From positions 62,001-126,000 of the IMG/VR virus record IMGVR_UViG_3300027852_000031: 64,000 nucleotides of DNA; one strand, given 5' to 3'. The translations under genes and the position numbers were made by a program. The DNA is from a virus. This document shows positions 1 to 11,100 of the stretch, in pieces. A model generated the notes under the pieces. That model saw nothing but the letters and a program-made list of their open reading frames with translations. It searched no databases and had not been told where the DNA came from. The stretch's first letter is position 1. Every line of letters starts with the position of its first letter.

Positions 1-4
1 GACG

Positions 5-946
5 ATGGATAGCAAAAAGTGTGTGTTTGAGACAGTCAACAAAGAAGGTAAAATGCTTAAGTTGGCTATTGTGAAACCTACGAACAGAGTAGTGCAAGAA
101 GCCAATATGGCTTACAACCTTAAGATTGCAGACCTTATGCGGAAGGGAGCTTCTAGCCCATCAGGTCGGCTTATGTCTCGATCAGAATTAGAAAAATATT
201 TATTGCAAATGGGATTATGGACTCTGGAAGATTCTATTGAAGTTGAAAAACTAGCGATGGAGATTAGAGCATATGAATTAAGATTAAAAAAGGGTGGTAT
301 CAAATTGTCAGAAGGTAGAACAATCGCACTTGAGATGGCGGAAAAACGCAGATTAATCATGGAAAAACACGCCAGACGACAACAGTTCGATTCAGCCACG
401 TTGGAATCTCAAGCAGAAAATTTCAGGTTTGAATTTCTGTTAGTAAAATGTCTGGTTTATGTCGATACTGGGAAGGTTTTTCTCGCAGACCGCCATGAAT
501 ATTTAGATAGACAGGATGAAATAGCCGTTATCGCTGGTGCAAAAGAGTTGGCCAACATGCTTTATGGTATCGAAAAAAATATACACAATCATATGTTTGA
601 AATGCGATGGTTGAAAGATGCCGGTATGATAGACGACGATGGAAGATATACAAGGCAAGATGGTACCATAACAGATCGCGATGGTCGCCTCATAAATAAG
701 GATGGCAGATATATTAATAGCAATGGCCAGCTAGTTGATACGTTCGGTAGATCAGTAGATGAGAATGGTAATTTGTTGGTTGAAACTTCTGAGCCATTTA
801 TCGATGATACAACTGGTGAAGCTATTGTCGTTGGAGATATAGGCAAGTGTAAATCTAAAACAAAATCTAAGCAAGTAAAATCAAAGACTAAAACAAAAAC
901 AAAAGCCAAAACAAAAAAAACCAAGAAGGTTGTTGTTAAAAAATAG
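5..946 (+). CDS. Hypothetical protein upstream of the tape measure, with DGR repeats and a Lys-rich tail
   Basis: A 313-residue protein of unknown function. Residues 1-200 look helical and charged. Residues about 211-258 hold six or more short repeats built on D-G-R/N-G (for example DGRLINKDGRYIN), spaced 8-9 residues apart. The last 40 residues are almost only Lys, Thr and Ala. The gene lies directly 5' of the tape measure, where tail phages normally keep tail assembly chaperones, so a tail-assembly role is possible, but no chaperone homology is recognised. The reading frame is open to the window edge, so the true start could lie further upstream. It ends with tandem TAG-TGA stops. Confidence 0.75.
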   Translation: MDSKKCVFETVNKEGKMLKLAIVKPTNRVVQEANMAYNLKIADLMRKGASSPSGRLMSRSELEKYLLQMGLWTLEDSIEVEKLAMEIRAYELRLKKGGIKLSEGRTIALEMAEKRRLIMEKHARRQQFDSATLESQAENFRFEFLLVKCLVYVDTGKVFLADRHEYLDRQDEIAVIAGAKELANMLYGIEKNIHNHMFEMRWLKDAGMIDDDGRYTRQDGTITDRDGRLINKDGRYINSNGQLVDTFGRSVDENGNLLVETSEPFIDDTTGEAIVVGDIGKCKSKTKSKQVKSKTKTKTKAKTKKTKKVVVKK

Positions 947-962
947 TGAGGGTGTGATATAA

Positions 963-3900
963 GTGGCATTTGTACTTGATGTTAATCTAAGAATTAAAGA
1001 CATCCTTGATCTTGGCAAAGTAGAAGCTGCTTTGTCTAAGGCTCAAGGTACAATACAAACTGCCGCTAAACCCACAGCTTCCGCTGGTGGGAATATTGCG
1101 AATAACATTTTGGCTACAAGTAAAGCTCAAAATACAGCCGCTGCGGCAAATGCCGCCGCCATACAAAAGGTAACAGTCGCCACTAAAGCACTTAATGTAG
1201 CACAGACCAAAGCTGCAGGTTCAACAAAAAGAACAGCAGCAAATATGTCTGCTGCTTCGACAACAGCAAAAACATTTGGTGAATCTGTACAGTTGGCTGG
1301 CAAAAGATATGCTGCGTTTTTGGCTGCTACCGTTGTCCCATTTGCGGCTATCGGCGGACTTGGCAAAGCAACCGCTGCTGTTATTGAGTTTGACTCAGCA
1401 ATACTGAAGGTAAGACAAATTATTGGACAAACAGAATCTGAAATAGCTGGGTTAAGAGACACTATTTTGGATTTATCAACTAGTACTGGCACATCGGCTA
1501 GTGAATTGGCTCGTATAAGCAAAATTTTAACACAAGCTGGTCAACGTGGGGATGAACTGACTTCTTCATTAACAGCACTATCAAAGGTTCCACTAACGCC
1601 ATCTTTTGAAACACTAGATGCTGCGATAGAGGGTACTATTGCTGCGACACAACAATTTAGACAAGAAGGACTAGCCACTGCTGATGTCCTAGATGTACTA
1701 ACTGCGCTATCAAATAAATTTGCAGCTTCTTCAGAAGATATAGCCAAGGGTATATCAAGAGGTGGTGCTGCTTTTGAAGCCATAGGAGGTACATTCCAGG
1801 AATTTGCTGCTGTTTTCACAACTATCAGACAAGCGACAAGGGAAAGTGCAGAGACTGTCGGTACTTTTATGAAGACTATTTCGTCCCGCTTGGCTGACCC
1901 TAAAATTGTTAATTTCTTAGAGGGTAAAGGAATTAGAATATCTGAAGCAATTGAAGCTGGAGATCCTGTTGGTGCAATTAAACAAATCGCTACTGCTCTA
2001 CAAAATACTACCAGTATTCAAGACAAAATTGAAATTGGCACCAAGCTTGGTGGGCGTAGACAGATAAGTCGTTTGCTGGCTTTGATAAGCAATATAGATG
2101 TACTCAACGAAGCCCTCGGTACTGCTGCATCTGCTAGTGGCGAATTTGATAAAATTGCGACACAAGGTCTTGAAGGACTACAGGCTCAACTAAATATATT
2201 AGTTCAAGAGTTCAATAAACTAGTACAGACATTGGCTGAGCCATTGTTCGTACCCATTATCCGTGGTATAACACAAGCAGGGAAAGCATTCGTATCATTC
2301 TTGGACTTTATTAAACCAGTTATACCGGCATTCACAACAATTATAGGTTTTGCCGCTGGGTTCAAGCTACTTTCTGTATCAATTAATGCAGCTGCTAAGG
2401 CATTGGCGTTTATGAGCACTGTTGGTGTTGGTGGCGGAATTCCTGGTGTACTAAATGCACTAACGACTACCGGCGCCGGTGGTGCAGCTGGTGCCACTGC
2501 CAAGGAAAGAGTACAGAGAAGACTTGTGGGTGGAGTAGGACTGACCGCTGGACAAACCACTGCGGCTGCTGCGGGTGCAGGTTTGGCAGGACAAGCAAAG
2601 GCTGCTGCTACATCCAGGCTTGGTCAACTTGCAGCCGCAGCAGGTATTATTTTGTCGGCAAACAAACTATCAGAATCTTTTAAGGAGGCGGGTAACTCTT
2701 CTGCATTTTTGAGTGCTGAATTTACCAAATCTGTCGGAGTTATTTTAGCAGCCCTGTCTGTGTTTTCCGGCAAAAGCATAACAGGAGCCATTGGGAGTAT
2801 GGTATCATCACTGGGGCCATTTGCGTCTATAGTAGCAGTTGCTACGGCTGCGATTGGTGCTTTTACATATGCTGCAACACAAGCGGTAGATGTCGATGTT
2901 CAAAATATTGTAGATGAAATTGCAAAAAAAATGTCGGAGATTAAAGTCGAACCCATTCAGACTGGCGACAGAGCAGTATTACAAGAGCGAGTTGGTGGGA
3001 TTGGCGCAGAAGCAATCGACGGGATACAACAATCGGCAGAAAGATATGAAGAAGGATGGAGTGGGTTTTTCGCAAGTGCATACGAAAGAGTACGAAATTT
3101 ATTTACTGGAGAAGGACTAGTTACTATAAGCGATTCTCAGGCACAAGCAATAATAGATGAGATAGTTGGCGGTAATCCCCAATTATTGAATAATATTTTA
3201 CAATCTGCAATTGAACAATTCGATATATCAAATTTAGAATTTGGGTTAGATCAATTACTAGCTGAAGCTTTTGGTGGAAATATCGAAGTTGCATCCAGAA
3301 TCAGGCAAGCCATGGTGGTTCAGCTAGGCGGATTCGAAAAAATTGCCAAAACTGTAGACAAAATACAGCTAGACGCAAAAGTTAGTTTATTGGCTAACGC
3401 AATTGAGAAAGCTTCGAATGATTTTGAGAAACTACATATACCGACCGAGTTGAGTAATGAGCTAGGTCTGCTTAGTGACGCTGTTGGTAATGCGGCACGA
3501 GCTATAGAACTCAATGTTACTACATTCGACAGACTTAGCCAGGTTGTTGGTCAAGACGTTGGAGTATCTAAACCAGGAACAGAATGGTCCAAAGAGGCGG
3601 TCGAGAGGTTGGCGGAAGCTGGTGATTTGGGGGAGCTTATAGATTTAAGCCAATTTGATGAATTAGAAGGATTCACCACGGATATAACAAGAGTTGGTGC
3701 TGCTTTAGAGAATTTTATGAGATCCATTATTTCCAGCAAAGAACATGCCGATTCCCTTGGAGCACTATTGTCTGATCCACAAATCGACCCATTCGATATT
3801 TTATCTGAATATATAGATCAATTTATTGCAGAATATCCGAAAGAGATCCCAGCAGAAGCAGAAGCTGCATTTAAAGCATCTGCCGCAAGTCTTGGGCAAC

Positions 3901-6029
3901 AATTGAAAGTTTTGTTAACCGATCAGGCTGGGGTTTTACCGACGACAGAGGAAGTACAGAAAGCTTTTGATACTGTTCTTGGTAAACAGCGTCCATTTTA
4001 TGATGCCGCTATTAGTACTTTTCAAAAATGGTTGAACGCACAAAGTCAACAGCTGAACCTGGCTTTGTCTGGAGAAGAATTAGCTGCCAGTACTGACTTA
4101 AGAACATCAGATCTTAGCGATACAATTGCAAAAAGTCTACAGAACGCATTGCGTTCTGCTGGTGTTGATCTACAATTCCCAGCTGGTTTCGAGGAAGGAC
4201 TAGTCGATGTCAATGATGTATTTATTGATTTGGCACAGAATGGTGACGTAGTAGGAGAAGTTTTAAACAGATATGAACAAAGTTATGTCAAACATGCTGA
4301 ATTAAACCGTCAAATTGCAGAGGCGCAAGCTACCGGCGAAGGTGCTAGCCTTAAATTACTACAAGCATCAAAAGATACTGCCGTAGAGGTATTAAACTTA
4401 CAGGTGGCTTTGTCTCAATTAGAAAAAATCGCACAAAGAGCACCGCAAGCATTAGCCGAACAACAAGCAGAACAACGCAAGTCTCCATATGAATTCAACG
4501 AAGAATCGGCAGCTAGAGCGACCAAAGAATTGGATGAAAACAGTAGATGGATGTTGGAGTTCATCAATAGGCAAAGACAATTTGTAGAAGTACAAACGGC
4601 AATTGATGTATCTCAGTCATTTGAAAAACCAGCAGATATTTTCGCCAAAGCACTGACCGAAAGTGCAAATGCTGTCAACGTATTTACCTCTGCCTTGACG
4701 ACACAAGATTTACAACTAGGTGCTGGTGCATTGGGAGTAGGTGTTACCCAAGACGGTACTGTGTTTACCCGTAGACAACAAGTACCAGAAGCGAGGGCAA
4801 CGGGCGACCAGGGAGCAATAGAAAAAATATTGTTGCAATCTGCTGTTTTCGGTGGTGGAATGGACAGGGTTCTTGAAGCTTTGTTGCAAGCTGCTATTAG
4901 TGTCGCCGAAACAAAATCTTCGTTAGAATTATTAACTTTACAACCAGGGGAATCTGGTGCCACACAACAGATTGCCGATGAACTCAAGCAGTTTGGTGGT
5001 TTTATCTATGATATTCCAAAACTAATTCAAGATAGTGGTCTAAATACAGAAGAAATAGCGAAAATGGCGGCCAAGCAACTACAAGAGCAGGCTAAGCAGC
5101 CTGGGGCGAGAGAAGTAGAAAATATTGGTGCTTTGCGTCGTACTATTGGAGATTTAACGACAAGTTTACAAACACTAATCGAAAGACCTGGCGTAGCAAG
5201 GGAACCAGAAAGTTTGATTCCACAGTTGACACCAGCTGTTCAAGATTATTTACAACAACTATCTGCCCCAACAGAGAAGCTACCAGAACCAGAGATAGCA
5301 CCCAGAGTTTTTGAGAATATTTCAGCATCTGCTTCGGATATACAAAATGCAGCAATAAACACTAAGACCGCCGCAGATGCTACTGCTAGGGCAACTGAGA
5401 ACATCGATGGTGCTTCTATCGATATCAGGACGGGTGGCACAGACATTTTGTTGGCAAGTCAGAATATGATTGAATCTGCTAATAGGCTACAGGCAATTGT
5501 TGATATACCAAGAGAGATGGTCGGGGCAGACCAGGGTGGAGCAACTGGTGGCGTGACAAAAGATGGTGGTCAAGAAGCTGTATCTGCTAACACAGAAGCT
5601 ATAAGTAATCTTGGTGATCGTTTAGACGCTGTTGCGCAAGCTGTTGAGAACCAAACACAACAAGAAGCAGAGTTGGCTGCAACACAGCAGGATCAACAGT
5701 TAGAGGTAGAAGGACTGATAGACAATACGACTGCTGTAACTACCAACACGGAGGTAGCAACAAAAACACAGGAAAGTATGTCTGGATTGACCGATGGCAT
5801 GACACAAATGGCTGCTGCTATTAACGAAGGCGTTGGAATTGATGTTGAAACATCAAGTGAAATTCGTGTTGATGTAACTGGTATTAGCGAAGCTGCTGGA
5901 GAATTGACATCAGAATTCGAAGCAGTTGCGCAGAAGGTAGTTAGAGAAGAAATAAGGATTGTTTTACAACAATTAGCTAGAGCTTCTGGTAACCCAGAAC
6001 TCGCAAGTACTTTTGAGACGGTTGTCTAA
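963..6029 (+). CDS. Phage tail tape-measure protein
   Basis: 1,688 residues. It sets tail length and sits inside the tail tube. Recognition rests on size, the Ala/Gln/Thr-rich helical composition, and a conserved N-terminal third typical of TP901-type tape measures (residues ~140-330, with motifs such as SASELARISKILTQAG and SSEDIAKGISRGGAAF). Hydrophobic stretches near residues 117-142 and in the 450-640 region fit the membrane-active segments of tape measures. The C-terminal 400 residues are coiled-coil-like and Gln/Ala/Glu-rich. The start is GTG: the frame has a TAA immediately before it and a GAGGGTG ribosome site sits 8 bases upstream. By the usual rule of about 0.15 nm per residue the tail would be around 250 nm long, which is inference. 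Confidence 0.93.
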   Translation: MAFVLDVNLRIKDILDLGKVEAALSKAQGTIQTAAKPTASAGGNIANNILATSKAQNTAAAANAAAIQKVTVATKALNVAQTKAAGSTKRTAANMSAASTTAKTFGESVQLAGKRYAAFLAATVVPFAAIGGLGKATAAVIEFDSAILKVRQIIGQTESEIAGLRDTILDLSTSTGTSASELARISKILTQAGQRGDELTSSLTALSKVPLTPSFETLDAAIEGTIAATQQFRQEGLATADVLDVLTALSNKFAASSEDIAKGISRGGAAFEAIGGTFQEFAAVFTTIRQATRESAETVGTFMKTISSRLADPKIVNFLEGKGIRISEAIEAGDPVGAIKQIATALQNTTSIQDKIEIGTKLGGRRQISRLLALISNIDVLNEALGTAASASGEFDKIATQGLEGLQAQLNILVQEFNKLVQTLAEPLFVPIIRGITQAGKAFVSFLDFIKPVIPAFTTIIGFAAGFKLLSVSINAAAKALAFMSTVGVGGGIPGVLNALTTTGAGGAAGATAKERVQRRLVGGVGLTAGQTTAAAAGAGLAGQAKAAATSRLGQLAAAAGIILSANKLSESFKEAGNSSAFLSAEFTKSVGVILAALSVFSGKSITGAIGSMVSSLGPFASIVAVATAAIGAFTYAATQAVDVDVQNIVDEIAKKMSEIKVEPIQTGDRAVLQERVGGIGAEAIDGIQQSAERYEEGWSGFFASAYERVRNLFTGEGLVTISDSQAQAIIDEIVGGNPQLLNNILQSAIEQFDISNLEFGLDQLLAEAFGGNIEVASRIRQAMVVQLGGFEKIAKTVDKIQLDAKVSLLANAIEKASNDFEKLHIPTELSNELGLLSDAVGNAARAIELNVTTFDRLSQVVGQDVGVSKPGTEWSKEAVERLAEAGDLGELIDLSQFDELEGFTTDITRVGAALENFMRSIISSKEHADSLGALLSDPQIDPFDILSEYIDQFIAEYPKEIPAEAEAAFKASAASLGQQLKVLLTDQAGVLPTTEEVQKAFDTVLGKQRPFYDAAISTFQKWLNAQSQQLNLALSGEELAASTDLRTSDLSDTIAKSLQNALRSAGVDLQFPAGFEEGLVDVNDVFIDLAQNGDVVGEVLNRYEQSYVKHAELNRQIAEAQATGEGASLKLLQASKDTAVEVLNLQVALSQLEKIAQRAPQALAEQQAEQRKSPYEFNEESAARATKELDENSRWMLEFINRQRQFVEVQTAIDVSQSFEKPADIFAKALTESANAVNVFTSALTTQDLQLGAGALGVGVTQDGTVFTRRQQVPEARATGDQGAIEKILLQSAVFGGGMDRVLEALLQAAISVAETKSSLELLTLQPGESGATQQIADELKQFGGFIYDIPKLIQDSGLNTEEIAKMAAKQLQEQAKQPGAREVENIGALRRTIGDLTTSLQTLIERPGVAREPESLIPQLTPAVQDYLQQLSAPTEKLPEPEIAPRVFENISASASDIQNAAINTKTAADATARATENIDGASIDIRTGGTDILLASQNMIESANRLQAIVDIPREMVGADQGGATGGVTKDGGQEAVSANTEAISNLGDRLDAVAQAVENQTQQEAELAATQQDQQLEVEGLIDNTTAVTTNTEVATKTQESMSGLTDGMTQMAAAINEGVGIDVETSSEIRVDVTGISEAAGELTSEFEAVAQKVVREEIRIVLQQLARASGNPELASTFETVV

Positions 6030-6043
6030 CACGGGCGGATTTT

Positions 6044-8146
6044 ATGGCATTACGTCACTATGTTGAGTATATAAATGGCTGGGTATGTCCGGACGCAAGT
6101 CATGACGATCAGTGGAATCCGTATGACCTATCGGTTTTCGGCGTGCCACCAAGTGCTGTTGTTGAAATATCCATAGGCTTCCCAAGAAGTAATGCGGAGT
6201 ACTATGGTGGTGTAAGAAAAACTGGATCATCTTTAAATCGTCGAATCAGAATAGCTGAAGCTGAGGGTGACGGAGAGAATTTCTCAACGATGATGGTTCA
6301 AGCAGACGCTAGCGGCTATATAGAATATTACTCTGATTATTTTGATAGCACATACCCTTCTGTTGTGGCGCCGAATTTTCGAGTGGTTGGTTGGTGGCTT
6401 GGGTGTACGTATATAGAAAAATTTGATAGTTTTGGTGCAACTTCTGCGGATACTTGGGAGGGATACGCATTAGACCAATATGGTATTGGTAGTGGGAATG
6501 TAGCTGATTTTGCCCTATCGAATGACAACATAGATACTGGCTTCGAAATTGGCATTAGATCAAGTGGTTCAACACTAGAAAAAAAACTTAGAGTAAAAGA
6601 GGCTGAGGGCGGCGGTGAAATTGCACTCAATTTATCTGCAATAGCTAGTGGTACCACAGCAGCTGTTGAAATCTACGCTGGTAGTATTGCTGATTGCTCT
6701 TTCTATCTTTTGGGTTATTTTTCTGTCCCGCCCGGAGATTATGTAGAAGATTTTACTTCATTTCCTGTTCCTGAACTGCCAGATTCCACATGGCAAACAC
6801 TAGATGTTGGTAGTTCTGGTATAGCCAACAGTGGTGTTGCACAATTTGTTCTTGGTAATTCGTCGACGAATAGTCCTAATGAGCTTGGAGTACGTAACAC
6901 ATATTCATCACTTAACAGAACTGTGAATGTAGATGAATCTGAAACAGGTGGAACTACTACTGGCAAAAACTTCGGATCATTATGTTCGATCGTAGATAGT
7001 AGTGGGTATGTAAAATATTTTTCATCCGACGAAGCAACAAACCCAGATTTTATATCTGTAGGATACTGGACTAACTTCGCCAATTCTGATATTCCATTTT
7101 TAAATTTCAATTCAACAGATTGTTTCATACAGGGATTGAACCCGTATGCCCATTATATAGAACGTTTATCTTCTGAGAGTGATTTTTTCGTTGCCCCAAG
7201 TGGAAGCGATTGGGTAGAATACGATTTAAGTTCCATGGTCCCGGCTTCGACCGATAATTGTTCTATTACTGCTGAGATTGGTATTCGAAACTCCAGTGTT
7301 ACAGCAACACATCTTGCTGGTGCTAGGTCGACATCTTCTCAAATCAATAGATACTTTGAATTACATGACGCCGAAAGCGGTGGCTATGATTTTATTAGTC
7401 TGTTAGTACCTGTTGATAATCAGGCCAAGATACATATCTATACAGACAATATTTCTGATATAGAATTTGCGGTATTTGGCTATTGGGTTGGCGGAATATA
7501 TCATGATACTCACGATTTATTTCAAATAAATTCAGAATACACATGGGTGAATCACAATGTTGGTACTACTTACGCCAACAAAGTAGCAGAGATAGTAATA
7601 ACTAACTATAATTCTGTGCAAGAAAGTGGTGGCGTGAGAAGTGTTGGTAGTAGTATTGACCGACATCATCAAATAAGCAAAGCAGAAACTGGCAAAAATC
7701 ATACAACACTTCATGTAAACACTAGTGGCAACAATGGTACAATTCAGGCATATATATCGAATAGCGGAAATATGTCGTTCACTGCCATTGGGTATTGGAG
7801 TACTGCGCCTGGTCAATATCATGAGACATTCAGTGAACTAACTAGTCCAACAGAAAATAATGTTTGGACACTAAGTGATACAGGGACAGCCGAAGGCTCT
7901 GTAACCGAAATGGTTTTAGAGCAGCGATATAATATAGCTGAACGTTTGATGGGTGCAAGAGAGGTGTATTCCAATAATTCTAGAATTTGGGATATTCGAG
8001 AGACAGATTTACCAGCTGTTGATTTAGCTGGAAACATGCATAGGGTGTTCGTCAATGTCTCAAGTGGTACGTCTATAGAATTGTATCATGAGTCGCCAAT
8101 ATTTGCGCACGCCTTTCGTATGGTTGGATACTGGGATGATTTACAA
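6044..8146 (+). repeat. Six tandem protein-coding modules
   Basis: Six divergent modules begin near 6044, 6413, 6743, 7157, 7505 and 7823, giving lengths of about 123, 110, 138, 116, 106 and 108 residues. Each starts with a (V/I/D/E)-E/T-x-F/L segment, has a central G(V/I/A)R..xSS motif and ends in F..(V/I)GYW or a close variant. The repeats are visible at protein level; the DNA has drifted. Confidence 0.7.
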
Positions 8147-11100
8147 TTTATACCAAATATAAATAGTGGCAATATACCGTTATTTACTGCCGGTTTTGAT
8201 TCTTATAATGTATTGGATGACAGTGAATATCCGAGTGGATTGCTATTGTATTGTGATGGTCATTTGGTGCATGACCAAAGTGGTAGTTTATATACAGATG
8301 GCTTTGGTTTCATTGCTACGGATGATCAATTCGGTGGACAATATCCTTCTGGAGTATCTCTATATGTCGAAGGTGAGGGTATATCGAGTATATCGGATAG
8401 TGCCAACCTTTTTGTCCATGGATTAGTGTTACATAATGATCAGTTAAATTTGTATACTGACGCATACGGCGTAGACAGCAATTCATCAGACCTATTCCTG
8501 AAAACCATAGATGTTATTAGCGAATCAATATCGTTGATACTATACAATCCTGTTGATACTAGTTCCGGCCTAATAGGGGAAGATAACGCTGTTTTTTATC
8601 TAAGCAGACGGCACGATAACTGGACTAGTACTGCGACGGAGCGCATTGAGCATAAGACGTGGGAGTTTCCAAAGATAATTATTGGTAACAGGGTCTTTCT
8701 TGGGAAACCAGGAGCGACACAGACAGTCGGAGATGGGACATTACCCGGATATGACGACATGGGTGGTGGTTTTTCTTCATGTAGATTTGGTCAAGCATTA
8801 ATCGGTCCAATAGTGAATAGACAAAATATACTTGGACACGTAGTTAGCCCAAGTGATTACCCATATGCTGGTTCGTCAAGTATAACTACAGCGTTTTGGA
8901 TGTCTGGCGCCAATACATCTGGCAACATTGTTGAAGCTGGATGGTTTCATAGGGACGGCGATTTCGATACAGAAGGCCCATCTCTAAACACACACACATT
9001 GGGTGTGAAAATAACTAGCGACAGTGGGCTACAAGTTTGGTCATCTATCCGTGATGTTCCATACGAACAAGCAAGTGGTGGGGGGTTATGGTGGGGTGGC
9101 ACAACCCATTATGGAACACCTATTGGATCTGACTGGAGTTGGAACACCGAGGTAGATAGTCTGTATTGGTCGTGGAACGAGAAGTGGCCAGAAATACATG
9201 TAGAACATGGCGATGTCGCATTTTTTGCCATCCATGCCGATTTTGTAGACAGTGGAGTAGATGGCAATAACCCAAATCATGTTAAAATCTATCTAAGCGT
9301 GGATGGTCAACCATGGTTATACATAGGTTCCGGATTGACAGGGCCTCCAGCGAGTTCGTTGTATAATTATGAAGATCCACGAAGTCGTTATTCAGAAAAT
9401 GCGGTAGGTATTAAAGTTCAGGCAATAAACTATGATGCGCAAGATGAAAGCTTATGTGTCAATGAAATAGCTTTGTGGACAGATGAATATCAATTTGAAT
9501 CCACCGAACTGTCGGGTCTATTTGTTACGACCGATACTTATAGTCGTCCTATGGATGAATATAAACCCACTGTCTCTCCAAGATCAACATATATCAAAAG
9601 AACAGTCGGACCTTTCATATACGATCCAATTATTGTTGGTGACCTATACAGTCCGACAACAATTATGTCGGGACTACTGGTAACCCTAGAGGTTGGACTA
9701 GGTGCTTATGGAGCAGATGCATCTGCATATCTTCTAGAAGAAGTTCCTCCGTCCGGATTTTATGTTCGCAACATCAGTCCACCGCAGATCAGATATCCAA
9801 CGCAGGGAACTAGACCGCCAACTCAACAGCAAATATTCCACGATCCAGAAAGTGGTATAATGCGCCCCGTGGATAATTTTGGTTTAAATACGTATGCTAC
9901 GTCAATACGATGGGTCAATCACGACAATCATCCACAACATAATCAACGACGATCTCCAAGACCAACTAATATTTATACATACGAACTATATCCTGTATAT
10001 GGAAATGATTTTATAGTTTCTGATGATTTTCAATTCGATGGCAGTGGATTGTTTTTTGGCGGTTCTACTTCGAGTGGTCTATTTGTCACACAATCTACGG
10101 GTGACATGGATGGTACCATTAGTGGGGTGAATGCTGGTCTCACAGTCGATAGTTTGCATTTCTATATAAGTGGACCTGCAACGAATAGTGGTTCTACACC
10201 CCTATATATCAGAACCGTGGAAACCTTTAATAGCTCATATATTGGCACAGCAAGTAGAACTCCTGAGTTGGTCGACTTCATTTTTAAAGCAGATGGAAAC
10301 GCCGGAACAGATGATTTTGCTGGAATAGAATATGGGCCACATTTATACATGCAAGGCCCACTACAATACGAAGATGATTGTCCGCTTTTTATTACCGGAC
10401 CGATAGGTGCCGATGTCAACTTCTATACTTGTGGGTCTGACACATTTAATAGTAGTGGCTCTTATCCGTCTGGCTTACTGTTAAAAACAGGTGCAGGACA
10501 TTTAACGTTTGATGGTTCTGGGAATTTATTTACAATCGGTCCTATCGATTATTCCGGAAGCTGTAGTTTATATACTCAGGCTGGCTTGTTCGAACCTCCG
10601 CTAGATTTATTCACTATGGGAAGTTTGTACGATAGTGGATCTATCAGTGGTTATATCAAGGGTCCAGAGTTTATATGTTCAAGTGGTAGTTTCCCGTATC
10701 CGTATAATCCAAACGATTTTGCATTTCCGTATGGCGACCCTAGTCCGACACTGTATTTAAATGCGCATATACCAATAACAGATTCTTTGCCATTATATAT
10801 TGGTCCATTAAATCTGTTTACACCAAGACCGTTACACCTTAGAACGCCGAATAATATTCCTGATGATCATATTGACTTATTTATACAGGGATTCATCGGT
10901 CCGTCCGGAACAACACAAACATTCAATATTGGCAATCTATATCTTGAAGCAAATGATGCAGATTATCCATATACTGCTGGTGGCACCAAAACGTGGCCAA
11001 TGTTCTTGCCATCTCAATCTGGGAATCTTGATGCCGACAATAGTTGGACCATGTTCCTTAATGCCGATTTCACTACACCTGGGGATTGTAATTTATATAC

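Noticed and set aside
911-946. A8 run as a programmed frameshift before the tape measure
   Set aside because: Shifting by -1 or +1 meets a stop at 937 or 960, before the tape-measure start, so no fusion would result.
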